From positions 1,365,129 through 1,429,128 of the forward strand of contig NW_003314286.1 in assembly GCF_000143415.4 (NCBI RefSeq): a stretch of 64,000 nt of DNA, written 5' to 3'. A program made the position numbers and the translations under genes. This DNA comes from Selaginella moellendorffii. Its lineage: Eukaryota; Streptophyta; Lycopodiopsida; Selaginellales; Selaginellaceae. Position 1 is the stretch's first letter. Each line of letters begins with the position of its first letter. Positions 46,124 through 54,944 of this stretch are shown one piece after another. The notes under the pieces were generated by a model. The model was given only the letters and a program-made list of their open reading frames with translations, ran no database searches and was not told the DNA's origin.

Positions 46124-47143
46124 TTAGAAACCAAAGATGTTATCTGCAGCTTCCACAGCCTTCTTTTTGGCGTCTGGGTTCATCTTGTCAATGACCTCCT
46201 TGCGTGGCTTAAACTTACGGAAGGTGAACTCTGCAAATAGAACAAAAGGACTGTGCAATTTTCAGTGGTTTACATTAGACACCTCACCTCCAGTGATGCC
46301 ATTGGAATCCTCCTGATGGAACAGAATACGGTTGCTATCAGACCAAGCAAAGAGTTTGATGCGGTACACCTGCTCAAATACACGAGCTGTGACTGAAATA
46401 CAAAGGGCAGCCTGGGCACAAACCTTGAAGTACGGGTTTTGCATATCAGGGTACCTTAAGACCCCAATGTCAATTATGGTCTTCTCGTGATGCTCATGCT
46501 TGGCAAAGAAAGTTTCAAAGCTGTTAATGGTCGCCCCTGACTGAGCAACAATGCGCCCAAGAACTTCAATGTCGATCTTGGTTGATTTCAGGACGTCCTC
46601 ATCTGCAATGAGATTCACAAACCAGGTCTGAACCTGTGACGAGAGAACCGCAAAGGTTAATAGAGCTCTTCTATAATACATAACTTCTATTACCGCTCTC
46701 ACAATAGCTGCATCCGGTGACCCGTCAAACTTGAAGTCGTTAGAGCTTTTGTTCAGAAACTTGTCAGCTCTGCTAACCCCATCGCCCATTGGCTCAACCA
46801 GGGGGTTTTGCATGAACATGGAGTTGACCTTCTCCCAAGTTCGCTCTTCTGGTGGCACTTTGGCGAGAAGAGTGGTGGTTCCCGAGATGCAAACCTTGAG
46901 AACCTCATCCATCTTCTTCACTGTTTCTGCATTCAATGCCCCAAACGATGGTGCCAGGTTGGTGTGGAGGTAATCCTCAGCACTCTTGGAACGCACATCA
47001 ATCTGGAGCATTCCACAAGGACTTAAGCACTGCTTTGGGCAAGACAGGTTCCACTTTACCTTGCTGAAATCAAAATTCCCCACAATGTCACCAATCTCCT
47101 TCAATGAACCGAAGGCTCCCTTCATTGTCGCCATGGTTGCCAT
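46124..47143 (-). CDS. Unknown protein, three exons, inside the copia composite
   Basis: Exons 47143-46694, 46633-46288 and 46230-46124 join with canonical GT-AG introns of 60 and 57 nt and close in phase to 300 aa. The first intron could be read through in frame (20 extra codons). No signal peptide or membrane segment is clear. The protein is mixed alpha-like, with Lys-rich exon 3 (FRKFKPRKEVIDKMNP) and Cys pairs near residue 35 (SCPKQCLSPCG). I do not recognise the family; a cellular gene carried into the repeat, or a viral-type capsid or nucleoprotein-like gene, are both open possibilities. A perfect 14-bp palindrome with a G-box lies about 115 bp upstream of the start. The frame is fully open, unlike the copia genes around it. 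Confidence 0.7.
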
Positions 47144-47255
47144 TGCAGCTCACCTTGAGAAGAGGTAAGAAGACTCAATTTTTATAATGGGGTAAATGAG
47201 GTAGTTTAGTGCAGAAAACATGTTTATACCAAAATGAAGTATAGCTTGACTCATC

Positions 47256-47269
47256 GCAGCACGTGCTGC
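47256..47269. promoter_or_regulatory. Perfect 14-bp palindrome with a central G-box
   Basis: GCAGCACGTGCTGC, upstream of the start codon of the unknown gene at 47143. A candidate bHLH/bZIP site. Confidence 0.4.
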
Positions 47270-47691
47270 ATGACTTTGTCATACATATACCTTCAAAAAT
47301 GCAGTATACCCGGTCTAAAAACAAAACGTGATTAGGTGGATTGAGCGTTCTGATGAATTAGTTTAGTGCAGAACACGAGTTCGGTGCAGGAAACGCATTT
47401 ACACCAAACGCGTTCGGTGCAGAAAACGCCAACCCTCCTTCGGTACAGTAGTCTACATGACTTTGAAAAAAATCAGGTATCGTTTCATATTCTTTACGCA
47501 TATGCTTTTAGGGCATGATAAACTACCGTACATTGCTAATCGCCGGCCGAGATCCCTGCATCGGCGACGTAGACTTGCTCATCTTCCTCGTCCCCACGCA
47601 AGAACAAGATTGAGTTCAAAGCATATTCTAAGGATAGGCAATCTACGTCAGCCCTAATTCTTCTATGGCATATTCTAGGTATTTTTTCAGA

Positions 47692-48620
47692 TTAACTCGC
47701 AAGATCCACTTGTGTTCGAGAAGGTCTGCTCAAGAGAAAATCGATGAACTCCAAGCAGTCCTTGCTCTTTGGTTCGACTTCAGTAGACTGGAGCACAAGT
47801 CCGAGTTGATTGAAGTCGGATTGAATTGTGTAACGCCAGTTGGACTCCAGCATTGTCGCGATCCAGCCTTTAAATCGAAACGCTGGCACGTACTTCTCTT
47901 TAATTCTCTTTCGAGTACACATGATCCTGTGCACCAAGCCCGAATGTTTATAAACAAGGATGAGACAGACACTAAGATCAAAAGACAGAAGGAAAGAAAG
48001 TTGAGAAAGCTTGCTTTCAATCCTCACAAAACTCCATACGCCATGTTGCGCATGTCCTCCCTGTTGTCAGGCTATTTCTTCGCACAGAGCGGTAGAGTTT
48101 CCACCTTGTAGACCGCCTTCATCGCCTTGATCACTTCCTTGCTCTTGGTGACCGTCGCCAATCTCCCTCCTGCTGCCATTGCTGCTGCTACTGTCTGATG
48201 AAGAAGATCGTTCTGATGATTCCGAGATATCAGAAGAGCACGTGCGCTTCGGGACGGCCTCGCGCATGAGTTCTACCTCCTTGGACTCAAGTGTAGGCCC
48301 GAACATGCTACTGATCATATGTCCCCCATCTTCTATGGCAGCCATGTAAGCAGCCTCGAGACCGGCAAGACAGACCTCGTGCTCAGCAGAATACGCTTCG
48401 AAGTCTACGATTCTCTTCACGCATGAGCTTGATTTCGCAGTGACCATGGGGAACAAACGTATCAAGTGGAGGCCTGAAATGATCTAGTCAGTACCGAATT
48501 GGTGCGAGCTTGTTCATCACTCACGGGGTTTCAGCGGCCACGCTCACATCCATTCATAGCAACAAGAAGTAGAGCTTGCTTAGTCACATCCAGCACGTCA
48601 GTCACTGGCGTGAGGACTCC
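47692..48620 (-). pseudogene. 5'-truncated unknown gene, three exons
   Basis: Exons 48620-48548, 48473-48105 and 47867-47692 have canonical splice sites and coherent phases and give 205 codons of open frame. The first visible exon starts after an acceptor (GCGCAG), so earlier exons are expected. Only about 70 bp further upstream the copia LTR repeat begins and no further exon is seen. The middle exon has a Ser run (about 12 Ser in 20 residues) and KSSSCVKRIVDFEAYSAEH; the last exon contains ATMLESNWRYTIQSDFNQLG. Family not recognised. It may be a gene beheaded by the retroelement. Confidence 0.5.
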
Positions 48621-48689
48621 CTGCGCCAAAAGAACGTTAGAAAACAGAGTTTTCTCAGTGAATCACGTATGCTTCTTGCTTAGAGCATG

Positions 48690-49402
48690 AAAAACTGGCC
48701 GAACTGGCCTATAGCTGCGTAGCATATCACAATCTTGAGCTTCCGATACTTTGCCCCTGGCCCATGATGATACTGTGCGGCTGATTCAACTTGCTGAAGA
48801 ACTTCCATCATGGAAGTTCCATGGTGACTCCTTTGGTAGCACTCTTCGATAAGTGTTTGGGCAGCACAATCCCTCAGCAGGTGTCCCAGATTTGCTGGAA
48901 CTGCATTGCCATTGCATTGTAGTACCACTAAGAAATCAAGCCTCAGTCGCTGTTAAAATTTTATCCTTTACACTTTATACTAATTGGCTAAAGGGGTGAT
49001 TATTTGATTATAAGGCCTTTTTTTATCTTATTATCCTGTCTAACAATCCAGGTCAATTGGCCTGCAACTGTGTAACATATTACAATCTTGAGCTTCCAAT
49101 ACTTTGCCCCCGGCCCATGATGATATTGCATGGCCGATTCGACTTGCTGAAGAACTTCCATCATGGAAGTTCCATGATGACTCCTTCAGTAGCGCTCTTC
49201 GATAAGCATTTGGGCAGCACAATCTCTCAAAAGTCGGATAGAAAAGATTTCATGTCGTCGCGCCCACAGATGATATTGAGCAGGCTTTCAATGTTAATAG
49301 CTTAGTCTCTGGCTCTATGCCACATAGGCAGGTTCTGTTCCTCTGTACCTAGGGTGTAATAGATCAAGATGCTCTTTAGCAGTATCATCATGGTATCAGA
49401 GC
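48690..49402 (+). repeat. Right copia LTR-related repeats with primer-binding site
   Basis: The block 48690-48952 repeats the core seen at about 43140-43380. 48953-49390 is a fuller LTR, TGTTAAAATT to GTATCATCA, followed by the PBS TGGTATCAGAGC (49391-49402), matching the initiator-tRNA-Met type used by copia elements. Confidence 0.75.
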
Positions 49403-49534
49403 TGTGAATGGTAGAGCTTCCTGCAATCTCCGGCACTGTATCAATCGCAAGAGATTGTTGCATGTTCGCAGTCACATGGCGAGCAACAGCAGTGGTGCCA
49501 TTGTGGAGTAGCGCCTTATCCCTGCCTACAAGGG

Positions 49535-49965
49535 CATGTTCCTGAGAGAGAATTCGCACAAATCAGAGGTATTTCAAGGAGAAACTAATGAGTTTGGGAA
49601 AGCCAACCATGGATGCTTTGCTGTTAGCTCTCTCAATCCTCTGAGTGACGCTGGCTCTCGCGGATAAACGCTCGTCTCGAGGAGATACTGCGTCAATGGA
49701 GAAAATCTAGAGATCAGAGCATTTGGAAAATTGGAAGTACCTGATAGAGAGCGTCGCTCTTGAGGAGGCTCTTGTGACCAAGAGTTTGGTGTTTGCTAGC
49801 TTCGTCCTTTGCTTTGCCATTAGAAGAACTCCCGTTTGCATGCCCGTTTTCCAGCACTGCTCCCACATTTCCATTTGCAGTGGCATGAGTTGAAGGCTTC
49901 GATTTCGCTTGTCCATTGGGAATCATGGGAGTAGCAACGCCATCGCTAAACTCCACGCTCACCAT
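49535..49965 (-). pseudogene. Caffeoyl-CoA O-methyltransferase, 5' part
   Basis: Exon 1 at 49965-49741 (start MVSVEFSDG, long Asn/Ser/Lys-rich leader, ending [13 protein letters not shown]), exon 2 at 49687-49608 ([12 protein letters not shown] to TAKHPW), then an acceptor at 49542 and only about 7 coding bases (Trp-Asn) before copia DNA. The rest of the gene continues at 43030. The promoter and start look intact, so a truncated transcript reading into the insertion is possible. Confidence 0.85.
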
Positions 49966-50294
49966 AATGTGCACGGAGAACCAAGAAAACTCCTACAGAC
50001 TGTGATGTAATTGGCTTCCACCTTTCACATTCAGTTCCGTACTCTCAAGCACGTCAAGTCTGGAAGACACAGAGAAAACTCTTGCACAGAAACTAGCCGC
50101 TGCTGCTGCTGCCACTCAAAGATCAAATCAATCAGTCACCATTCACGAGAGAAGAGAAAAAGAGAAGCAGACCTGTCAAATGGAACAACTTGAGAGTTGG
50201 GCTCGCCAGATGCTCCCTAAAACAAGGAAAATATGCCTCGCGATGCGGTATAAAGTACACAGGAGGAGTTTGCAGATCACCAATCCCTGTAACA
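49966..50294. other. Upstream region of the interrupted methyltransferase
   Basis: Presumed promoter and leader. No coding sequence seen. The F-box pseudogene follows directly. Confidence 0.4.
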
Positions 50295-50736
50295 CAGTGG
50301 CACAGCGTGGGATGGCTGCCCGGAGCGATTGGAGGTGCTCAAGGGCTATGGCTGCGTGGGACTGGGGGGGAAGCTCTACGTTCTTGGAGGAACGCAGGAG
50401 AGGGATTTTGGCGGCGGCTGCCACAGGGATCTCCGCGTGAGGAGCGAGGTGCTGGCCTACGATTGCATCGGCGGGCGGTGGAAGCAGTGCGCGAGCATGC
50501 GCAAGGCGCGAGTGGATTTCGCGTGTAGCGTCTCCGGCGGGCGGGTTTTCGTGGTGTGGATCGATGGGAGGAGCTCCCAGACATTCAAGAGTTCTTGAGG
50601 ATTTTAGGTGGGAAAGTCTCTTCGATCTACCGATCCGGCGACCAGCTCAATCACTTCGATCGATGTGTACGACGAGCGGCTCAAGATGTGGAAAACGATC
50701 CGGGGCTCCAACCCGGGGAGGATATCAAGTGCACGG
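50295..50736 (+). pseudogene. Shrunken copy of the F-box/kelch gene at 28286-29671
   Basis: Collinear with 28690-29463 and near-identical in the retained parts, but with at least seven internal deletions of a few to more than 200 bases. It keeps a piece of the parent's intron (TCAAGAGTTCTTGAGG, then AGGTGGGAAAGT), so it is a DNA-level copy, not a retrocopy. No F-box; kelch repeats broken. Confidence 0.92.
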
Positions 50737-50924
50737 AGCTCAAGAAAACCCTAGCTAAGTGCTAATCTAAATACGCTTTCTAATTAGCCCAGAAAATATA
50801 GTTTAATCTCCACCTTTTACCCACCCTAAAATCTAGAATGTCTAGTCAAAATCAATCAATCCATAACAAGATTTCAAATTTTACTATAAATTGGTAAATT
50901 ACCACAACATAAATGGGTAGTGAA

Positions 50925-51165
50925 ACTTTATGACATTCTCCATGTGCAATCATATATTCATTGCAATACATCTTTGGATATTCAGTGGTTTTTGGATTTC
51001 TTATGTGGATGAATTTATTTTATTGCCATTCCATTTTTGCACAAGTATATAACAAATTTTTCATATTTACAAAAAATTTGTAATCCACTTCATATAACTC
51101 AATCATAGATTTTAGGTGAATGGTGCACATGAAACAATAAAATCCATCTGAAAACAAAGAAAAAA
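50925..51165 (+). repeat. Dispersed AT-rich repeat, partner of 40205-40465
   Basis: Same order of conserved blocks as the 40.2-kb copy, with indels. Together the two copies bracket the MDR gene, the methyltransferase and the copia composite. Confidence 0.8.
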
Positions 51166-51710
51166 ATGAGAAAGATGGAGCTTTAGTTTTTTAGGTTGAC
51201 TAAAAGGAGTTGCTTTGTTTGTTACTACTTTAGTTTTACTTTATCCTCTTGACTAATGGTTTAGCTTGCTTTAAAGATGTATTATATTTATCTTCTCATT
51301 ATTCAAATTTTTTTGTTAGATAAATAAGTTCTTCTGGTTTAAATTGAAAGATATTAATATTTTTATCTAGAATCTTCAAATTATTGTATACTATTACCAT
51401 AAATGCTTAATTGTTTGGAATTTTATCAAGTATACTTATCATCAATAATAAAAGTTTCTCCTATGTAGTTTTAATAGATTTCATCTCTTATATATAAAGT
51501 TTTGAATTTAGAATTTTTAGGATGTCACTTAACCCAATACTATTAAAACTTAAATATGTTTAATCTTAAATATCCCAAAACCTTTAATCAATTAAAAAAA
51601 GGCTCTTGTTATGGGCCTTTTCCCTTTATATTTAAACCCTTATAGATTATTTCTTAAATTGTTTCCTTTAGTTACTTATATTATACTCTAATATTTTGTA
51701 CTCTTAATTT

Positions 51711-51712
<2 letters not shown>

Positions 51713-51782
<70 letters not shown>
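51713..51782. repeat. (TA)n microsatellite
   Basis: About 70 bp of almost pure TA dinucleotides. Confidence 0.97.
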
Positions 51783-51786
<4 letters not shown>

Positions 51787-51845
51787 CATATGTTAGAAAT
51801 TCTTCATTTGTCAAAACAAAGATATTAGATTCTATGAGTGCTTGG

Positions 51846-51985
51846 AATATAAAAAGGGAATACAAAAAATGTGCATATCAATTAGCCCAAAAACCTTAGC
51901 TTATATATAAAAGTGAATGGTTTGGATTAAAACCAATTCAACGGTTACCAAAATCCCACTACGCTAATATTAGTATATGGTATCG
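51846..51985 (+). repeat. Dispersed repeat, partner of 13567-13710
   Basis: The less AT-shifted copy. It stands just before the gypsy D fragment. Confidence 0.6.
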
Positions 51986-52036
51986 TAGCCGTACACTCGA
52001 ACTTCACATCATCCCCTTGTAAGGAACCGACTCCCC

Positions 52037-53345
52037 AAAACGATGGGCTTACTCAAGAGAAAGTACCATTGGCCAGATATGGCTAAGGACGTCCAAGACT
52101 ATGTAAAGACATGTCCAACATGTCAGTAGGTAAAAGCCGTGACTAAGGCTGGTGGGGGCTTGTTGCAAAGCATCCCAATTCCAGATCGTCCGTGGAAATG
52201 TCTTACGATGGACTTCATCACAGGACTCCCCCCAAGCGAGGGGTTTGATGCGATATTCGTGGTGGTGGACCGATTTTCGAAAATGGCACATTTCATACCC
52301 ACCACAATGGAGGTGGATGCGGAAGGTGTGGCGAAGTTGTTCTTCGAACAAGTGGTTCGAGTGCGGGGAAGACCGGAAGAGATCATCTCAGATCGAGATA
52401 AGATCTTCACTAGTAGGTTCTGGAGGACTCTCCTAGAACAGTATCGCACCAAGTTGAAATTCAGCACAGCCTATCACCCACAGACAGGTATGGGGTATTA
52501 AGTCAAGTTGTTGGCACTAACACTTCTTGACAGACGGACAAACGGAAAGGGTGAATAGGCAGCTGGAGGATTATTTGCGATGCTATGTCTCGGGAGACCA
52601 GACCGATTGGGTAAGTCATATGGGACTTGCGGAAATGTGTTATAACAACTCACCACATTCGAGTATCGGGGTGAGTCCATGGGAAGTCATCAATGGGCGA
52701 GCTATTGAAGGTCCTGTGGAACTCGGCGTGGCCGAGTATCATGGAGAGTTGCCCGCAGTGGAGGCATTCACAGCGGAAAGACTCAGCATTTGGAATCTAG
52801 TGAGGGATTCTTTGGAGTGGGCTCAACAAAGGCAAACCAAATACGCGAACCAGAAGCGTCGGGATGTAGAGTTCCAAGCTGGGGAGAAGGCGTGGCTGAA
52901 CACCAAGAACCTCAGACTACCAAGTGGGATCAGCCGAAAGTTGACCCAAAGGTAAAGATGCATGTATTCCTGTAAATGAATTGATCTTGAGTTCCTTAAG
53001 CAGGTTAACGGGCCTTACGAGATTGAGGCACGAATCGGTAAAGTGGCTTACCGACTCTGACTTCCTCGAGAGATGGGGAAGATGCACCCAGTGTTCCATG
53101 TGAACTTACTCAAGCCGTACTTTGCGGATCCGCTTTGCAAGGACCAAGTGAGACCTTTACCTGAGGTTATCCAAGGGGAAGAGGAATACGAAGTCGAGGC
53201 CATCCTCAATGCGCGCAAGAGCAAGCGACAAGGACGCGAGGTGAGAGAGTTCTATGTGAAGTGGAAAGGATTTCCACACTGCGAAGCAACATAGGAACCG
53301 GAGGAGAACCTAGCGAACGCGCGAGATCTAGTGGAGGAATTTCTG
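52037..53345 (+). mobile_element. Ty3/gypsy chromovirus integrase-chromodomain fragment (D) with two intron-like gaps
   Basis: Encodes the integrase zinc-binding end (KTCPTCQ), the catalytic core (TMDFITGLPPSEG, FVVVDRFSKMAHF, ISDRDKIFTS, CYNNSPHSS) and a C-terminal chromodomain (FYVKWKGFP). Three nonsense codons interrupt it (about 52126, 53061 and 53292). The first two are explained by C-to-T and the third by G-to-A. Two gaps, 52488-52533 (46 nt) and 52952-53003 (52 nt), begin GT, end AG and restore the conserved protein exactly when removed. The first contains CTAAC before a pyrimidine stretch. The 5' part of the element is absent. Confidence 0.85.
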
Positions 53346-53977
53346 CAAGGCAGAACTCTATGTACTTATGCAAAATTCAATTAAAAATATCAATTTGCAA
53401 AGTTGAGCAAGTGGCATATGTTGGGACCCGGAGGTGCGCCGAAGGTAAGCTAATTAGCATGGGTTGGATAGGTCGACTAGGCGTAGGGCACTACGCCCGA
53501 CTCCCCGCGGGGATGTCAAATCCGTAGACGTATTCTACGGAGGTTGGGTTCAAGTCCCAACCCCCTAATAAAGCAAGGCTGGGTTCAAGTCCCGACCCCA
53601 TACTAGGGCGTGGTGAGGTGAGGAGTATAGGGACACCTATATTTCGTTGTCATGGGCTCTTGGCCGGGGAGGCTAACTTAGGCACACCGCTAAGTGGGGG
53701 GATGCCCCCGGAGACATGGTCAACAAGTCATAGGATGAAAAGAGACATTCAATGTGGGCATCGAACTTCTTCTATGGGTGGTGGAGTTGTAAGGAACCGA
53801 CTCCCCGAGATGTCGTAGGCTAAAGGATCCCCAAAAGCTTGACCAAAATGACAAAGAGTTCATCAAATGGGACCAAGTCGAGGATCGAGTCCAAGACCGA
53901 CTCTAGGACCGAGTTCGAGATAGAGTCCGGAATCGAGTCCGAGACCGACTTGGGGACCGAGTTTGAGTTTGAGTTTG
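53346..53977. other. Region after gypsy D, possibly its LTR
   Basis: Contains TTGTAAGGAACCGACTCCCC at about 53787, also present at about 52017 in front of D. Also two T-arm-like hairpin motifs (53540-53600) and degenerate GAG-TC-GA-ACC repeats (53870-53980). No gene. Confidence 0.45.
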
Positions 53978-54208
53978 AGACATGAAATACCTCAGCCATA
54001 AAATGTAGGACTATTGTCCGAAAGAATCCACTCTAAACAAAAATGCTGGAACACCATTCGATTGAGGAGGAAGTATCCAACAACAGTTGTAGAGGCACTA
54101 GTAAAAGCACCAACTTCCACCCAAAGAGTTAAATAGTCAAAAGCAATAATAATATACTCATTGCTAACAGTCTGCCATGGAAAAGGTCCCATAAGATCAA
54201 ATACCACC
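53978..54208 (-). repeat. Duplicated gypsy B integrase segment (partner 55677-55912)
   Basis: Almost identical for about 230 bp to 55.68-55.91 kb in the same orientation; ends abruptly at the LTR-like block. Encodes integrase residues such as FDYLTLWVEVGAF and ILSDNSP on the minus strand. Confidence 0.9.
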
Positions 54209-54944
54209 AACTCAAGCAGGGGGTTCCAAAAGTATAGTAGGGATAGTGAGGTCCAGGAATCAGTCTTGAAGGAACTCTCCAGTGGTGCTTCCAAACTGAC
54301 TTGAGGTTGAGACTGGGGCCGAGGGGCCTTGGGTGGGAGTGAGCATGGGCTTGGGTGGTGCCGGAGGGGCCACCCAGGGAAGTGCTCAAGAGCAGCTCCC
54401 ACTCCCGAAAGGGAAACCGACTGCGGTGCTCCCGGCTCAGGTGGAGTGGTGCCCCACTTGAGTACCTTGTGGCTCATTGGTCCTCGCCCTTCCTAGGGGC
54501 TTGGGCCTTCCCTTCGGGATGGAAGTGGGGGGGTAGAGGTACCCATACCGGGCCGTTAGGCCACGGTGTTTCGCCCCGACGTCCCGAAGCAAGTGCTGCA
54601 CCCAAGACTTGGGATTTAGAGGGTCCCATGATCAAGTCTTGTGGTACCAAGGGGTGTTAGGAATCTGGAGGCTTGGTGTGCTTGGCTGTTTGTGCCTGTG
54701 GGGAGTGTAGCCGAACCTTAAGTCCAGTGTAACCCGGGGAGGGGGATTGGGAGAGATTTGGGAATCCATAGATGGATGGCTAACACTCCGTTGCCAGTAA
54801 GTAGCTGAAACCAAGTAGGACCAAGTAGGAGCTAGTACCATAGGCATGAACCTAGGTGAGGGAACTTAGCACAAGCCAAGGCAGAGTTGGTCAGATAGAC
54901 GAGGTAAGCTGGCAAAATTGGAAAGGAAAAATTTGTGGCTTACA
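54209..54944 (-). mobile_element. LTR-like block of gypsy B
   Basis: On the minus strand it follows a purine tract (GAGGAGGGG) and begins TGTAAGCC. An inverted, heavily C-to-T-changed copy is at 12545-13225. It sits where the 3' LTR of element B is expected. Confidence 0.65.

Larger units (their letters stand above)
43035..49540 (+). mobile_element. Composite Ty1/copia insertion with internal gene units
   Basis: A block of about 6.5 kb inside exon 3 of the methyltransferase gene. The left side has LTR-related repeats (43037-43664), then a degenerate gag (43903-44343) and a GAG-pre-integrase region (about 44610-44970, with LLWHRRFGH). The right side repeats the LTR-related sequence twice (48690-48952 and 48953-49390). 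It is followed by a classical primer-binding site TGGTATCAGAGC (49391-49402) and the start of another gag (MASNSSGAIVE then a stop). No reverse transcriptase or complete integrase was seen. Two minus-strand gene units (46124-47143 and 47692-48620) lie in the middle. Confidence 0.75.
50766..52030. other. AT-rich intergenic DNA with repeats
   Basis: No gene. Holds the direct repeat 50925-51165, the TA microsatellite and the repeat 51846-51985. Confidence 0.6.

Noticed and set aside
42281-49965. One functional methyltransferase gene with a 6.5-kb intron
   Set aside because: The join would still lack about 29 conserved codons of exon 3, and the insertion begins within exon sequence on both sides.
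50295-50736. Processed retrocopy of the F-box gene
   Set aside because: It retains part of the parent's intron and has no poly-A end.
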